Assembly: GCA_015680685.1 (NCBI GenBank)
Contig: MNCI01004368.1
Coordinates: 10,016-31,639, forward strand
Source of the DNA: Gnetum montanum
Taxonomy: Eukaryota; Streptophyta; Gnetopsida; Gnetales; Gnetaceae
Direction of reading: 5' to 3'
Length of the DNA stretch: 21,624 nucleotides
Shown: piece after piece, positions 8,444-17,711 of the stretch
Layout of the letters: each line of letters starts with the position of its first letter
Position numbering within the stretch: position 1 is the first letter of the stretch
Made by a program: the position numbers and the translations under genes
The notes under the pieces: generated by a model
What the model saw: the letters and a program-made list of their open reading frames with translations, nothing else
What the model was told of the DNA's origin: nothing
Database searches by the model: none

Positions 8444-9005
8444 CGCGGCCTATGCGAATCGCATCTCATCACTAGTAGTGCCACCACCAGTGATGTAAGG
8501 AGAGTTATCATGACAACCACAACAAAAGAGAGCTACAAAGGCAGTAAATATACAAGTGGAAGATCTCACTAACAATGCTAAGAACCAAACAAAGAAACAT
8601 CCTTTCTTTAAGACAAGTTTGAAAAAGGTTGGTAGAATTAGAACTTCATCAGGACCATCTTATCATAAAAGAAATATTCTCACTGTTAACAAGCTTCTAT
8701 CTTCATCAAGTCCAAATATTTAGATTGTCATGCTTATTGTAATCATTATAGAATGGATCAAGGCAGGACCACTCCCTGAGAACAGAATTGATCTAGGAAT
8801 TCCTTTGATTATCTACGAATAGTTGGAAATTTACCATGCAAAGCTTTGTTAGACTTAAGTTTTGGGTGAATTTGATCTCTTACAAAACATATCAAGCATA
8901 AAGCCTACCACCATTAGAAGAGTGTAACATCAGGTTAGAGCTTGTAAATCAATCTGTCACCACTCCTTTGGGACAAATTGATGATGTAGTAACCACTGTC
9001 AATGG

Positions 9006-9010
9006 GTGGT
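9006..9010. repeat. Target site duplication GTGGT, left of the solo LTR
   Basis: Perfect 5-bp match with 9829-9833, directly flanking the LTR ends. Confidence 0.85.
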
Positions 9011-9099
9011 TGATGGGACACGATATCGTGATCGTTGCGATATCGCATCCCTTGCGATATCGCGTCTTCCCCTGCGATATTGCAGTGCACCATCATATT

Positions 9100-9107
9100 T
9101 ATAAATA
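9100..9107 (+). promoter_or_regulatory. TATA box of the solo LTR
   Basis: TATAAATA followed by AGAGG, preceded by four GATATC-type units. It could still act as an outward promoter into D. Confidence 0.65.
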
Positions 9108-9276
9108 AGAGGTGGCTCTCCCTTATTTTCTCATCTTAGGCTGAACAGTAGGGAAACTCTAGCAGATTGATCACTCCAGAGATAGAATATTTTCCATGTG
9201 CCCGCAATAGGAGTCCCAAAGTGAACGGATCTTTATTCGAGCAAACATTGTACCTGAACACAAGTTTGTGTACGAC

Positions 9277-9282
9277 AATAAA
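9277..9282 (+). terminator. Polyadenylation signal AATAAA of the solo LTR
   Basis: About 175 bp downstream of the TATA box, at the conserved R-region position. Confidence 0.5.
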
Positions 9283-9828
9283 GATGAGCTTTCCAGATAA
9301 ATCTTGTAGCGCATGGAATAGGATTTTATTATTGTCATTTATTACTTGTTATTTATTATTTATCATTTATTACATGTTATTTACTATTTTCCTCCTCAAC
9401 CCTTCTCTCCTAGTTAAGTGCCTCAGTATAACCACTTCAAGCACGTGCGTTACGCATGGTGATCCCAGCAACAATTAGCGTTTAGTAACAACGGTTGCAT
9501 CGGTTCAGGGTGTGTACGGTAAGTGGGAACAGATGTTGACGCTAGGTTAATTTAGACTTAGTTTATTAGTTAGAGTTAGTAATTAGTCTTCTCAACCCTT
9601 CACCTCAATAGCACAGGACATAAAACATAAAAACTATAAAAATCATATACCTCAGACTTACTTAACCATACATCGTGACAACTACAAGTGAGTTTGGGAA
9701 GACAATGAATGATTAACCCTAAGTGTTCCATGGGGTGTGTAGGCACTTAGTGTGCATAGTTCGACCCAATCGTGCATGCTATGCTTGTATTCATATGGTT
9801 GAGTGTAGGGGTACCTCGCCACTCATCA

Positions 9829-9833
9829 GTGGT
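9829..9833. repeat. Target site duplication GTGGT, right of the solo LTR
   Basis: Repeats 9006-9010 exactly. Confidence 0.85.
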
Positions 9834-10104
9834 CCTATCCAACCTACTTTCTAGTAATTGATGTGAAATATGTTGATAAGGAATCCCCAATAATTATGGG
9901 GAGGGCATGGCTTAGCACAATTGACACTAAGGTAAGTATGAGAGATTTATCGATTGACATTTCTAAGAAAGATGCACATGGAGCCATACACATGTAGCGA
10001 ATTCCATGCATAACTATTAAAGTAAATGGTGCAATAGTGGACTAATACTCTAGAATGTCAACACAATTACTATTCTAGTCCACATCAACAATAATAAATA
10101 ACCA

Positions 10105-10479
10105 ATGTATGCAACCAAAAGGGCAGAGATCACAAAACCAAAAGACACCCCATGGCCAGTAACTGAGAACCTTAATCTATCTAATACATGCATGGAAACA
10201 TTTGAAACACTTACTAATTCCCAAACTAAGAAAATGACTTCAACTGAGAGCCTTAAAATGAAACCATTAACTCATAATCATACACTAAAAGGGAAAGAGA
10301 ATAAGGATTTAGATGATCAGAACTCCACTACTATCAAAATTACAAGGGATAATGATGGAAAAGATACATCACTAAAGATGGTAGGTGAATCACCTACAGT
10401 GTATGACTTGAGAGATTTAGGGAGAATTTTCCAAACACTCACCCATGAGATTAGTCATGGGGGAGATAGTTTACTTTGA
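10105..10479 (+). CDS. Short ORF of element D, unrecognised
   Basis: A 124-residue frame rich in Lys, Thr and Asn and low in hydrophobic residues, with no motif I recognise. It begins about 110 bp after the protease frame stops and ends at the internal PPT-like motif (10453-10468) just before the T-rich spacer. It may be the hydrophilic remains of the region between protease and reverse transcriptase, or a chance open frame in AT-rich DNA. It has no close counterpart in A, B or C that I can see. Confidence 0.25.
   Translation: MYATKRAEITKPKDTPWPVTENLNLSNTCMETFETLTNSQTKKMTSTESLKMKPLTHNHTLKGKENKDLDDQNSTTIKITRDNDGKDTSLKMVGESPTVYDLRDLGRIFQTLTHEISHGGDSLL
10453..10468 (+). other. Internal polypurine tract-like motif, element D
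   Basis: AGTCATGGGGGAGATA on the plus strand, preceded by TT as in the other PPT copies. No LTR follows. In D it sits upstream of the T-rich spacer, whereas in A and C the internal copy lies downstream of the stem-loop. Confidence 0.45.
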
Positions 10480-11589
10480 CTTCAGAATTAATAAGTGATT
10501 TTTCTATTTTTTTTACAATTCTTTTCATTTTTTACATTCTTTGACATTTTTCATTCTTTATACTTTTTCATAATTTTTTTTATCTTTTCCATTTCTTTCA
10601 TACCTTGGTTTTAAACCCTTTGTAAATAATTTTGATTGTTAATAAAACACATTCAAATGAAGGTAAGATGTAGCCCAACAAGGTGAAGATTTCTCTATGT
10701 TAGCAAGTCATTAGAGATTGATTATTTGCACAGTGAGCCCACATCATCCATCCATCCATTCCATTAATAAGAGGTTCTTACCATGGCCATAATGATATCC
10801 TTTCCATCATCAAACTAAGAATAAACTTGTGATCATTATTCCTGGACATAAAAGTGAAGAACCAAGTGGGAATGAAAAGGGTGTGACATCAAGGGAACTT
10901 GTAGATTGTTTTTGAATTATCATTTTAAGTTCTATCATGTTACTAAGGTTGTATTATATCCTTGTAGATATAACAAAGAATGAAACTAAGAGTAAAATTA
11001 TTCCTACCTTAAAAGGTTGACACAGTTAAAAAAAATAAAAAGCACAAAATAAATTTCTAGGGTTCCCACTGGAAAGACATGTTACCCATGCTTGAAGGTA
11101 GGTGGCTTCTTAGAAATATAAAAATAAAAATGAAGTACCATAACTAAAACTCCTCCCTTGGACAATACACCAAGTGACAATACTTCTTGTAACATTGGTA
11201 GTCTTATGATTGTAATTCTAAGAGATGAAACAATGCAATGTCACTAGAAGGTGGTTTGGATTTGGTTTGAATCTTGGATAGAAAGGCTAATGATTATCTC
11301 AACCACTAATACAACATAAGAATTCATTATGCCTATGGTAAGACACCTCACATCCTAATTTTTATATCCCTTCTAAGTCCATTTCATCTCACTATTTGAA
11401 TAATCATAATTTATGATTTTATGTAACATAGAGTTATTTCCCCAATTTGGTGGTACTAACATGTGTGTTTTACTAAACGAGTATGCATTATATTCAACTC
11501 CTTAAGTGCCTAAGGACACTTTTAGGTGTGGTTATANGAGTATGCACTATATTCAACTCCTTAAGTGCCTAAGGACACTTTTAGGTGTG
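10480..11589 (+). other. Non-coding spacer of element D
   Basis: No gene seen. It starts with a T-rich tract (10497-10610), then AT-rich sequence. The stretch 11339-11400 (ACACCTCACATCC and CATCTCACT) matches the reverse complement of the A middle at about 4490-4560. That shared block shows the plus sense of D. Confidence 0.6.
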
Positions 11590-11595
11590 GTTATA
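11479..11595 (+). repeat. 58-bp tandem duplication around a single N
   Basis: 11479-11536 and 11538-11595 are identical except for one T/C difference, and the N at 11537 lies exactly between them. This is the pattern of an unmerged contig overlap. Other copies of the element have only one copy of this stretch. Confidence 0.85.
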
Positions 11596-11646
11596 CAAGG
11601 ACACTAAGGGTTGGGCCTTGCTTTGGGGAGGACCCACTTGTATAAC
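11590..11646 (+). ncRNA. Conserved stem-loop with GGGGAGGA block, element D
   Basis: The arms GTTATACAAG (11590-11599) and CTTGTATAAC (11637-11646) form a perfect 10-bp stem. The loop has an AAGG/CCTT hairpin and then CTTTGGGGAGGACCCA before the closing arm. The stem sequence differs from the A copy yet stays complementary. Confidence 0.7.
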
Positions 11647-11890
11647 TGTTGTATCATAGACCTACCAAGCAACTCCACATCATCTTGAGCCTTCTAATTC
11701 TAATAAATGATAATAAACACTTCCCATATCATTCATACTCTTTGTTCTAATGACACAACACAATTATCTATCTCATTTATTTCATCAACACCTCATACAC
11801 TTTCATAGCCTGAGATTCCTTAATCATAGATTTTCAATGCTTTTTTTTCACAACTGAAGCATCATCTCCATGTCAAGACCCTTTCAACAT
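11647..11890 (+). other. Tail of element D, cut by element E
   Basis: AT-rich, no ORF. Weakly similar to the stretch downstream of the stem-loop in A. The last bases before the E LTR, AACAT (11886-11890), would be its target duplication, but the partner is outside the window. Confidence 0.5.
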
Positions 11891-12390
11891 TGTTGAGCAG
11901 CAAGGTACCCTTACATCCAACCATACAAATCACAAGTGTTCACACACGATCTAGTTGAATTTTGTGGATGGGACTAGTTGTGTATCTAAATTATTATGCC
12001 TTAATGTTTGTTGTCTTTTCACTTGGATTAGTCATAGCTTTGTCACGTATGGTTTAGTCTAGAGTGAGGCATATGATGATTGATGTTGTATGGCCCTAAG
12101 CTACTCCTAATGATAATAAAGAGATTAATTAATTAAGCTAATTAATAATGGAAAGTAAAGTCTAAACTAGCCTATGTGCGATGAGTATCTGTTCCTAATC
12201 ATCCACACATGCCTTGGACTTTGTGTAACTACCACTAGGATTACCAAGCATATGTCACTAGGCATACTAAATGACACAATGTTGGGCTACCAAGTAATTA
12301 CACTTAAGCGCTCGTGATTAGTCATACTCACCCCACTTAATGACAAGAATGATAAAGAGAAATAAATGGAAACACTAACTAAAGAAGATT
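11891..12390 (-). repeat. LTR of element E, interrupted by element B
   Basis: It starts TGTTGAGCAGCAAGG, a decayed TGATGAG end, and then aligns with the A LTR through TAGTTGTG, TTTGTCACGTATGGTT, GCTACTCCT and CCACTAGGATTACCAAGC blocks. It stops mid-LTR at AAGAT (12386-12390), where the B LTR begins. The rest should lie beyond the right end of B. The order of sequence means minus orientation. Whether E is a solo LTR or a full element cannot be told. Confidence 0.8.
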
Positions 12391-13316
12391 GATGAGCGGT
12401 GGAAGGTATCCTTATGCCCAACCATATGAATCATGAAGTGTTCATGTGCAATTTGATTGAATTCCATGGACTCTATAGTTTCTGATGCACTAGTCTTCTA
12501 GGAAGTGAACCTTGCCCTAAGGTTGTTTGTTGTCTTCCCAATTACACTTGTGATACTCATAGTATGGTTAAGTGTAATTAAGACATGATTTTTATTGATT
12601 TGTGTTTTATGGTAGAGAGATGAAGTAATTTAATAACTAATTTAATTTTACTAACTAACTAATCTCTAACTAATCTTAACGTATGCATCTGGTCCCACTT
12701 TCCATACATGTCGTGAACCCACATATCCACTACTGGGTTGCCAAGTGTTACCCTATTGGGTACACCAAGCAATAATGCTACAGGGATTACCAAGCAAATA
12801 CGTGTTTACACTTGAAGTTATCATACTTATGTATTTAATCTATTTAGATTATCTTGCTTAATTACCTCATTAGCTTAATTACTAGAAAACATTGAATAAA
12901 TAAATAAAAGCATTAAATGCATGAGTAAAACATCTTAAACTATCCAGAATGCTACAAGGTTTATCAAGAAGCTCATCTTTATTGTTGTACACATTGGTGT
13001 GGTTCAGGTACAACAGTTCTTAAATAAAGATCCATACACTCAATGACTCCTGTTACGAGCACTCGGCAAAATATTATAACTTTGAAATGAACAAACTATA
13101 AGAGTTCTGCTACTACTATGACTTGAATCATCATAAACATGGTTGGCAGCTTGTAGTTATAGTTTTTGCTATAGTACTGTGTTGATAGGGCCTTGTGGAT
13201 GTAGCAAATGCTACGTCAACATGGCCTTGTTGATAGGGTAACACCACATAAACGGGACCCTATTAATGAGGCCACGTCAATAGGGGCCTGTTGATGCAAC
13301 ACTTTGATGCTCATCA
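12391..13316 (-). repeat. 3' LTR of element B (926 bp)
   Basis: Ends TGATGAG (12391-12397 on plus) and CTCATCA (13310-13316), followed by the PPT. It shares the R/U5 blocks with A (CCAAGC motifs, AATAAA in sense at 12978-12983). Its U3 has different repeats, of the type CCCTATCAACA with GGCC, instead of GATATC units. A weak TATA-like CTATAACTA lies at 13154-13162. Confidence 0.88.
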
Positions 13317-13352
13317 TACCCCCACGACTAAATGGAAACTCAACCTTGAGTT
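13317..13352 (-). other. Polypurine tract and adjoining hairpin of element B
   Basis: In sense, a perfect 7-bp inverted repeat AACTCAA-GG-TTGAGTT (13352-13337) is followed by the PPT AGTCGTGGGGGTA (13329-13317), and then the LTR. The GAGTTTNCATTTAGTC context is also found before the 3' LTR of C. Confidence 0.8.
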
Positions 13353-15677
13353 CCATTAGAAAATTGGAAAGCTATGGGATTATTGGTTGACTTTTAACAA
13401 AACAAACTGACTTGACAAAACTAATTGCTTGAGTGTACAAATCAATAAATTACAAAAAATTATGGTGCTTATGACACAAAATTGAACACCATGACATGGC
13501 TACACAAAAAATTGGACAAGACATCCTCTGATGACATGAAGATGATGGAGAAGATCAAATAGTCCTAGGAAGTGGAGGCTCCTAAGGTTCTTAAGGACCT
13601 GTCCTGGCTCTAGGCATGTGCAGTAGTTGAGGTGGCTCTGGCTATCTTGTTGCGTCTAAAACCTTTACTGGAAAGTGAAAGGCATCAATCAATGCCTTCA
13701 TCTTCTCCTCCTTACTCTAGGGATCATTCACAGTCCATGTAGCATCACCAATGTGGGCTGGAATAGGGACATTCCACGAACAGGGCATTATTGGGAACAT
13801 TTCTTTTGCATTGATGAATTAAGCAGTGAACTGTTTGCGTTAGATATTGAACATCTTGACTACATTATGCAAACTCCTAGTAGTTGTTCATTCTCTTGGC
13901 CAGTTTCTCAGAAGTTGATCATTGATCTATGAATCGTGCCTTGGGAACTTTGAGTTCAACATTTGCCACCACAAGCTTTTGGTTGGTGTCCTTGTGATCC
14001 TCGAACTCAACTTGGTACAACAGGTATGAGCTAGTTTAGATTGTGGTAATTTAATAGTTAACATGGAAAAATTTGCATAATAGAGATTGGCAAGCTCTAT
14101 GTACTCCATCATCTTCTCAATTTGCAACTCATTCATTTAGATTTTTGCTTTGTTGTAGGTGTCTATCCCATCAATGATGGGTTGCCACAATTCTTTTCCT
14201 TGCTGGAGTTGCTGGAGGGCTTTGTTCACTTTCACCTTTGCCAACTAAATGTGTTTTTTCATTCACTTCCTTTTGTACACCACCTGTTCTTTGTAATGGT
14301 CCTTGACTCTCTCAAATTTTAAAGCCTCCAATTTCTACATGGCTACCTTGATCATAGTTTTTTGGCAAAGGGCACGACCCTCATCCATGGAGAGATTTCT
14401 ATTTTCTGTTGCTAATATAAATTTTGTGTTTGCTTTGGCCAGTTGCTCCTGCTGTTGATGGATGAAATCTATTAATTGCTGCTTATGTGCATCAACATCC
14501 CACAAACAATGACTTTCTACAGTCAATTGCACATTCTCCTAGTGTGTCTAATCCAAGGCCTTTTGAATTTTGTGTTGTGTGGCCTCTACCAAGGATCAGT
14601 AGAACATTGCTATCTCCATTGCACCCTCAACCCCTTTGAGTTTGGTGTGAAGTTGTTCCATAACTTCATCTTTTGTTAGTGTTAGGTTGAGGAATGTGGG
14701 GTCAGCAATCTAGGCTCTTAACTTAGAAACTTCTACAACCAAGCATTCATTCAGCTATTTAGCTATTTCAAGTTGCCCCTCTAATATGATGTTCTTCGCC
14801 CTTGCCTTAAGCGGCTCCGATTGGGTAGTAGTAATTATTCGGAAGGTCAAAGACATCTAGAAGTGATTGCCTAGTCCCATCAGTCAATCTAGTAGTTCTT
14901 CATGTTGTGCTACATTTATTCTACCACTTGTGGTCCTTGCAGACATCTACACATCCTTGAGTGCATTGATGTCTAGTGCAGATGTTGAAAGTACATTGAG
15001 CATTTCAGCAATTCGATTAGTAACTACTTCTATTGTTGTCTCCTGCACCTGGTGCTGCATCACCTAAACTATTACCTCCTCATCCTTCTCCAAACTTACT
15101 GAGAAGGTCACAACATTTCCAGAGATTTCTAGGAGTGGCTATTATTCTGTGAGAGATACTATGACCTCTTTGATGCTTGGATTTGAGCTCGTGGGTAGTT
15201 ATGTTCTTTGGACTAAGAAGATGGATCCACCTCCACCAATCAAACTGATTGTTTGAGCCACCACATTGAGGTGACTCATTTCTAGTCTATAGATGGATGG
15301 GTCCCCATCGCTCATGCTTGCTCATTGCGCTTGTTCACTCAAGAGCCATTTTCTATATTCTTGCAACCATTGGGTAGTTGTAGTGATGTCTGGCATAGTT
15401 GTTTGAGTGGTAGGTGGAGGTGGTGGTCACTACTCCTCTTCTTAGATAGTCATGGAAGGCATCTTATCCTTCATCATTTTTTTCCAATTGGTGATTGAAA
15501 TAGTCTTCACAACATCATTGGTGTAGCAGGCTATTCTTTCCCTTTAACAGAGTTTCTTGATGAGGCATGGAAAGGGGAGTGCCTTCCTTCCACATTTATT
15601 TTCTTTAAAGCATTTCTCCATATCTAGATAGATTAGTTGTGGAAGGTTGATAAGGAATCTCTCACTCAGAGCAGTGC

Positions 15678-15682
15678 ATGCT
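15678..15682. repeat. Target site duplication ATGCT, left of element C
   Basis: Exact match to 18630-18634. Confidence 0.9.
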
Positions 15683-16253
15683 TGATGGGACACGATATCG
15701 CATGCGATATTGCGATGCGTCATCATATCTATAAATAAGAGGCAGCTCTCCCTTGTTTTCCATCCTAGGCTTAGATCATAGTGAAACTCTGGTAGTTTGA
15801 TCTCTCCAGAGATAGAATATTTTCCATGTGCCCACAGTAGGAACTCCAAAGTGAATGGATCTTTTTTCGAGCAAACATTGTACCTGGACACAAGTTTGTG
15901 TACGGTAATAAAGACGAACTTCTTGGATAAACCTTGTAGTGCATGGAATAGGCTAAATAGGACTTTTATTTACTGTTATTTATTGTTTATCATTTAAATG
16001 CTTTATTAGTTGTTAAATTGCTCTCAACCCTTCTCTCCTAGTTAAGTGCCTCAGTACGACCACTTCAAGCACATGTGTTACGTGTGGTGATCCTAGCAAT
16101 GACTAGCGTTTAGTAACCACGGTTGCATTGGTTCAGGGTGTGAATGGTAAGTGGGAATAGATTGTGATGCTAGGTTAATTCAGACTTAGTTAGTTAGTTA
16201 GAGTTAGTAATTAGTCTCTTCAACCCTTCACCTCTCAGCATAGGAGATAAAAC
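15683..16253 (+). repeat. 5' LTR of element C, truncated at an N
   Basis: Starts TGATGGG, with GATATC units, TATA 15730-15737 and AATAAA 15907-15912. It aligns closely with 17848 onwards until GGAGATAAAAC. After the N (16254) the homology stops, so roughly the last 200 bp of the LTR and the PBS are missing. Confidence 0.85.
15730..15737 (+). promoter_or_regulatory. TATA box of the element C 5' LTR
   Basis: TATAAATA followed by AGAGG, at the conserved place after the GATATC units. It would drive the genomic RNA of C. Confidence 0.65.
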
Positions 16254-16361
16254 NAACATAAGAGATCATTCACATCGTTGGGAGCTTAAAAGAATCTTAG
16301 GGTTGATTAAACAAAAAAAATTAAATTATATAATAGTTAAATAACACACCGATAAGACACC

Positions 16362-16998
16362 ATGTCTTCTTCTTCTTCTCATAAGAGCAATTCACCACCG
16401 AGGGATCATACAAAGAATAGTCGGCAATCAAAAACACATAACCTAAATCCCCTAGTTCCTCAACAATATAGGGTGGAATATACTCATCCCGATGAGTATA
16501 TACCCAATTTTAGTTTTATCCTTCATCAGGATGAATAGATGCACTGGAGAGACTTGCAAGGTAACATAGTGTTACCTCTAAATCATGTCGTCCCCAACAT
16601 GCTCCTTTGTGCTTTAGCACAGATCGGCATGACTCAGCTCTATGGTGAATACGTTGCGGAAGATTTTGACATGAGGGATTACCATCCCACAACTTTACAA
16701 CGTATGAGGGACTCAAGGAAGGAGAGCCAACATACACATCCTAAGTGAAATTGGAGATGGTGAACCACTTATAATGGGTTCTCCATCCAATGATGTTCCC
16801 CCTCCTAACGATGGTGAGGAGGTTGGGTATCAGATGCTGCGATCCAAGCTCAGTCACATTAATCATGAAATGCACAAGGGGCTGTACACCACCTTGTTCT
16901 TGGGATTCCATTCCATTCTCTTCTCTCCATTATTCACCTCATTGCCGGTTGTATCATTAGTGTATATTTTGGTAGCTACATTGTTTTCTTTTTGGTAA
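16362..16998 (+). pseudogene. Unrecognised ORF of element C with a hydrophobic C-terminus
   Basis: The ATG at 16362 begins MSSSSSHKSNSPPRD. The frame runs to 16748 with one TAG at 16536-16538, giving a Ser/Pro-rich start and then a compact stretch (VLPLNHVVPNMLLCALAQIG, then YGEYVAEDFDMRDYHP). The next frame, open from upstream of its ATG at 16774 to 16998, continues with an acidic Pro-rich linker and ends in a hydrophobic run (ILFSPLFTSLPVVSLVYILV) that could span a membrane. A single frameshift near 16735 would link the two into one protein of about 210 residues, which is an inference. It does not look like gag, protease or ORF2, and I do not recognise it. An env-like membrane protein or captured host exon are options. 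Confidence 0.4.
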
Positions 16999-17072
16999 AT
17001 TATTATGGTTAAGACTTTAACTCTTGTTCCAAATGAAATTCCCAGAGCCTACGAACTCTTTGAATGTGGGTT

Positions 17073-17121
17073 TGTCAGGGCATTAAGAGCATGAGCCTAC
17101 TTTGGGGAGGACCTACTGACA
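17073..17121 (+). ncRNA. Conserved stem-loop with GGGGAGGA block, element C
   Basis: The arms TGTCAG (17073-17078) and CTGACA (17116-17121) are complementary. The loop has a GGC-AT.../...ATGAGCC hairpin and then CTTTGGGGAGGACCTA. The outer stem is unrelated in sequence to the ACAAG/CTTGT type of A, B and D but pairs in the same position. Confidence 0.55.
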
Positions 17122-17273
17122 TTCCTCTTTGATGCACCAGATAAATTCTTTTCCCTAACATTTTTGCAATATATTTTATTTTGTTCATTTCCATCTTGAC
17201 GTCCATTTCATCGATGTCTTAGTTATCTCTTTTTCTCTATCTTTCTTATTCCTTTTCTTTCTCCATTCTAACA

Positions 17274-17353
17274 CTACCGGAGGTTTGTGATTAGTCATGG
17301 GGGTATGGGGCCTAATTTTTTCGATTTTCTCCTAACCCCTACACCTTCGGTAG
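17274..17353 (+). other. Inverted repeat enclosing an internal PPT-like motif, element C
   Basis: CTACCGGAGG (17274-17283) pairs with CCTTCGGTAG (17344-17353) at 9 of 10 positions. The loop between them holds AGTCATGGGGGTATGGGG (17293-17310), a near copy of the 3' PPT of C about 540 bp downstream. Confidence 0.5.
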
Positions 17354-17486
17354 TCACCATTAATACATCTCCAAATTCGCAATCAACCATGCCACAACTC
17401 AGCCAATGGACTTACACCAAAGCAAGGTATCAATTGCATTGAAATTCATCTACCCTTGCTAATATAAGATTGTGTTGTGTGTGTAG

Positions 17487-17711
17487 ATGGCAATCATACA
17501 ACAATGGATTGGATCTGGAGGGAACACTTGGAATGGAGCGATGCTGAAACAACTATGCAAGGAGCAAGATCGATGGCACACTTATAGATGGACAATGAAA
17601 GACGCAATCTTGGCATTGGCAGTAGTGACACTTCTTTCTCTCTGTCTCTTTCTCAGTTGCCAAATGAGGCTTGATGTCAATGTAATGAGGTGTTCACCCT
17701 TATTGTCATGA
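17487..17711 (+). CDS. Small ORF of element C with one predicted membrane segment
   Basis: 74 residues with a polar N-terminal half (QQWIGSGGNTWNGAMLKQLC) and a hydrophobic stretch (ILALAVVTLLSLCLFLSC, residues about 41-58) followed by a short polar tail. The ATG is preceded by TTGTGTGTGTAG, which resembles a splice acceptor. It lies between the internal PPT and the 3' PPT, where A and B carry ORF2, but shares no sequence with ORF2. It could be a reduced env-like or unrelated membrane peptide, or chance. No homologue is recognised. Confidence 0.3.
   Translation: MAIIQQWIGSGGNTWNGAMLKQLCKEQDRWHTYRWTMKDAILALAVVTLLSLCLFLSCQMRLDVNVMRCSPLLS

Larger units (their letters stand above)
1..8471 (-). 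mobile_element. Element A: pol-less Ty3/gypsy LTR retrotransposon
   Basis: This is a near-complete minus-strand LTR retrotransposon. In sense order it has a 5' LTR (8471 down to 7529), a PBS (7527-7508), a one-frame gag (7397-5415), a non-coding middle, ORF2 (3435-827), a PPT (671-659) and a 3' LTR (658 down to the window edge). The two LTRs are clearly homologous, with scattered substitutions and one indel of nearly 60 bp. No protease, reverse transcriptase, RNase H or integrase motif is visible between gag and ORF2, so the copy would depend on proteins supplied in trans. The right flank begins CTAGT (8472-8476), the expected target duplication. Its partner lies outside the window. The tRNA-Asp-like primer, the gag knuckle type and the extra downstream ORF point to an Athila-like lineage, which is an inference. 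Confidence 0.88.
7529..8471 (-). repeat. 5' LTR of element A, complete (943 bp)
   Basis: Its ends are TGATGAG (7529-7535 on plus) and CTCATCA (8465-8471), giving perfect 7-bp terminal inverted repeats. In sense it has a U3 with seven GATATC-type units (8344-8443), a TATA box (8320-8327), AATAAA (8144-8149), a GA-microsatellite/AT-rich stretch (about 8046-8104) that is absent from the left LTR, and a U5 with 34-bp repeats (7874-7993). The internal side adjoins the PBS. Confidence 0.92.
9011..9828 (+). mobile_element. Solo LTR (818 bp), same subfamily as element C
   Basis: It starts TGATGGG and ends CTCATCA, flanked by GTGGT on both sides with no PBS, PPT or internal sequence. The U3 has GATATC units at about 9022, 9040, 9055 and 9077, TATA at 9100-9107 and AATAAA at 9277-9282. 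It aligns along its length with the LTRs of C. A full element inserted into the D protease and was later reduced by LTR-LTR recombination. The open frame at 9167-9478 is only LTR sequence. Confidence 0.92.
8835..9997 (+). pseudogene. Aspartic protease remnant of element D, split by a solo LTR
   Basis: The part before the insertion contains, with frame slips, KALLDLS (matching the active-site DLG/DTG region), then VNLISYKTYQ, then LELVNQSVTTPLGQIDDVV, a typical retropepsin order in plant Ty3 elements. The part after the insertion has PTYFLVIDVKYVDKESPII followed by MGRAWL, matching the usual ILGRPFL flap-distal segment. Its reading frame ends at TAG just after 9993. The frame on the two sides of the solo LTR is continuous once the insertion and one target duplication are discounted. 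The canonical glycine after the active-site Asp-Leu is replaced by serine, so this copy is unlikely to be active. Confidence 0.72.
8472..11890 (+). mobile_element. Element D: internal part of a decayed plus-strand Ty3/gypsy element
   Basis: This is the oldest layer visible. It contains protease remnants (about 8835-9997, split by a solo LTR), then about 480 bp with a short ORF, a T-rich spacer (10497-10610), blocks matching the middle of A in sense, the conserved stem-loop (11590-11646) and a tail cut by the LTR of E. Neither of its own LTRs is in the window. Only a short stretch separates the protease from the T-rich spacer, so reverse transcriptase, RNase H and integrase are missing. The first ~360 bp (8472-8834) probably belongs to the region upstream of the protease but shows no clear motif. 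Confidence 0.72.

Noticed and set aside
9167-9478. Open frames at 9167-9478, 15797-15997 and 17970-18170 that look like a conserved gene family
   Set aside because: All three are the same stretch of C-type LTR in plus orientation, downstream of the TATA box. The similarity is LTR homology, and the frames end at different places.
15544-15891. 115-residue minus-strand ORF joining MSRYNVCSK to LPFPCLIKKLC
   Set aside because: Chimera of antisense LTR of C (15683-15891) and ORF2 of B (15544-15682). Not a native protein.
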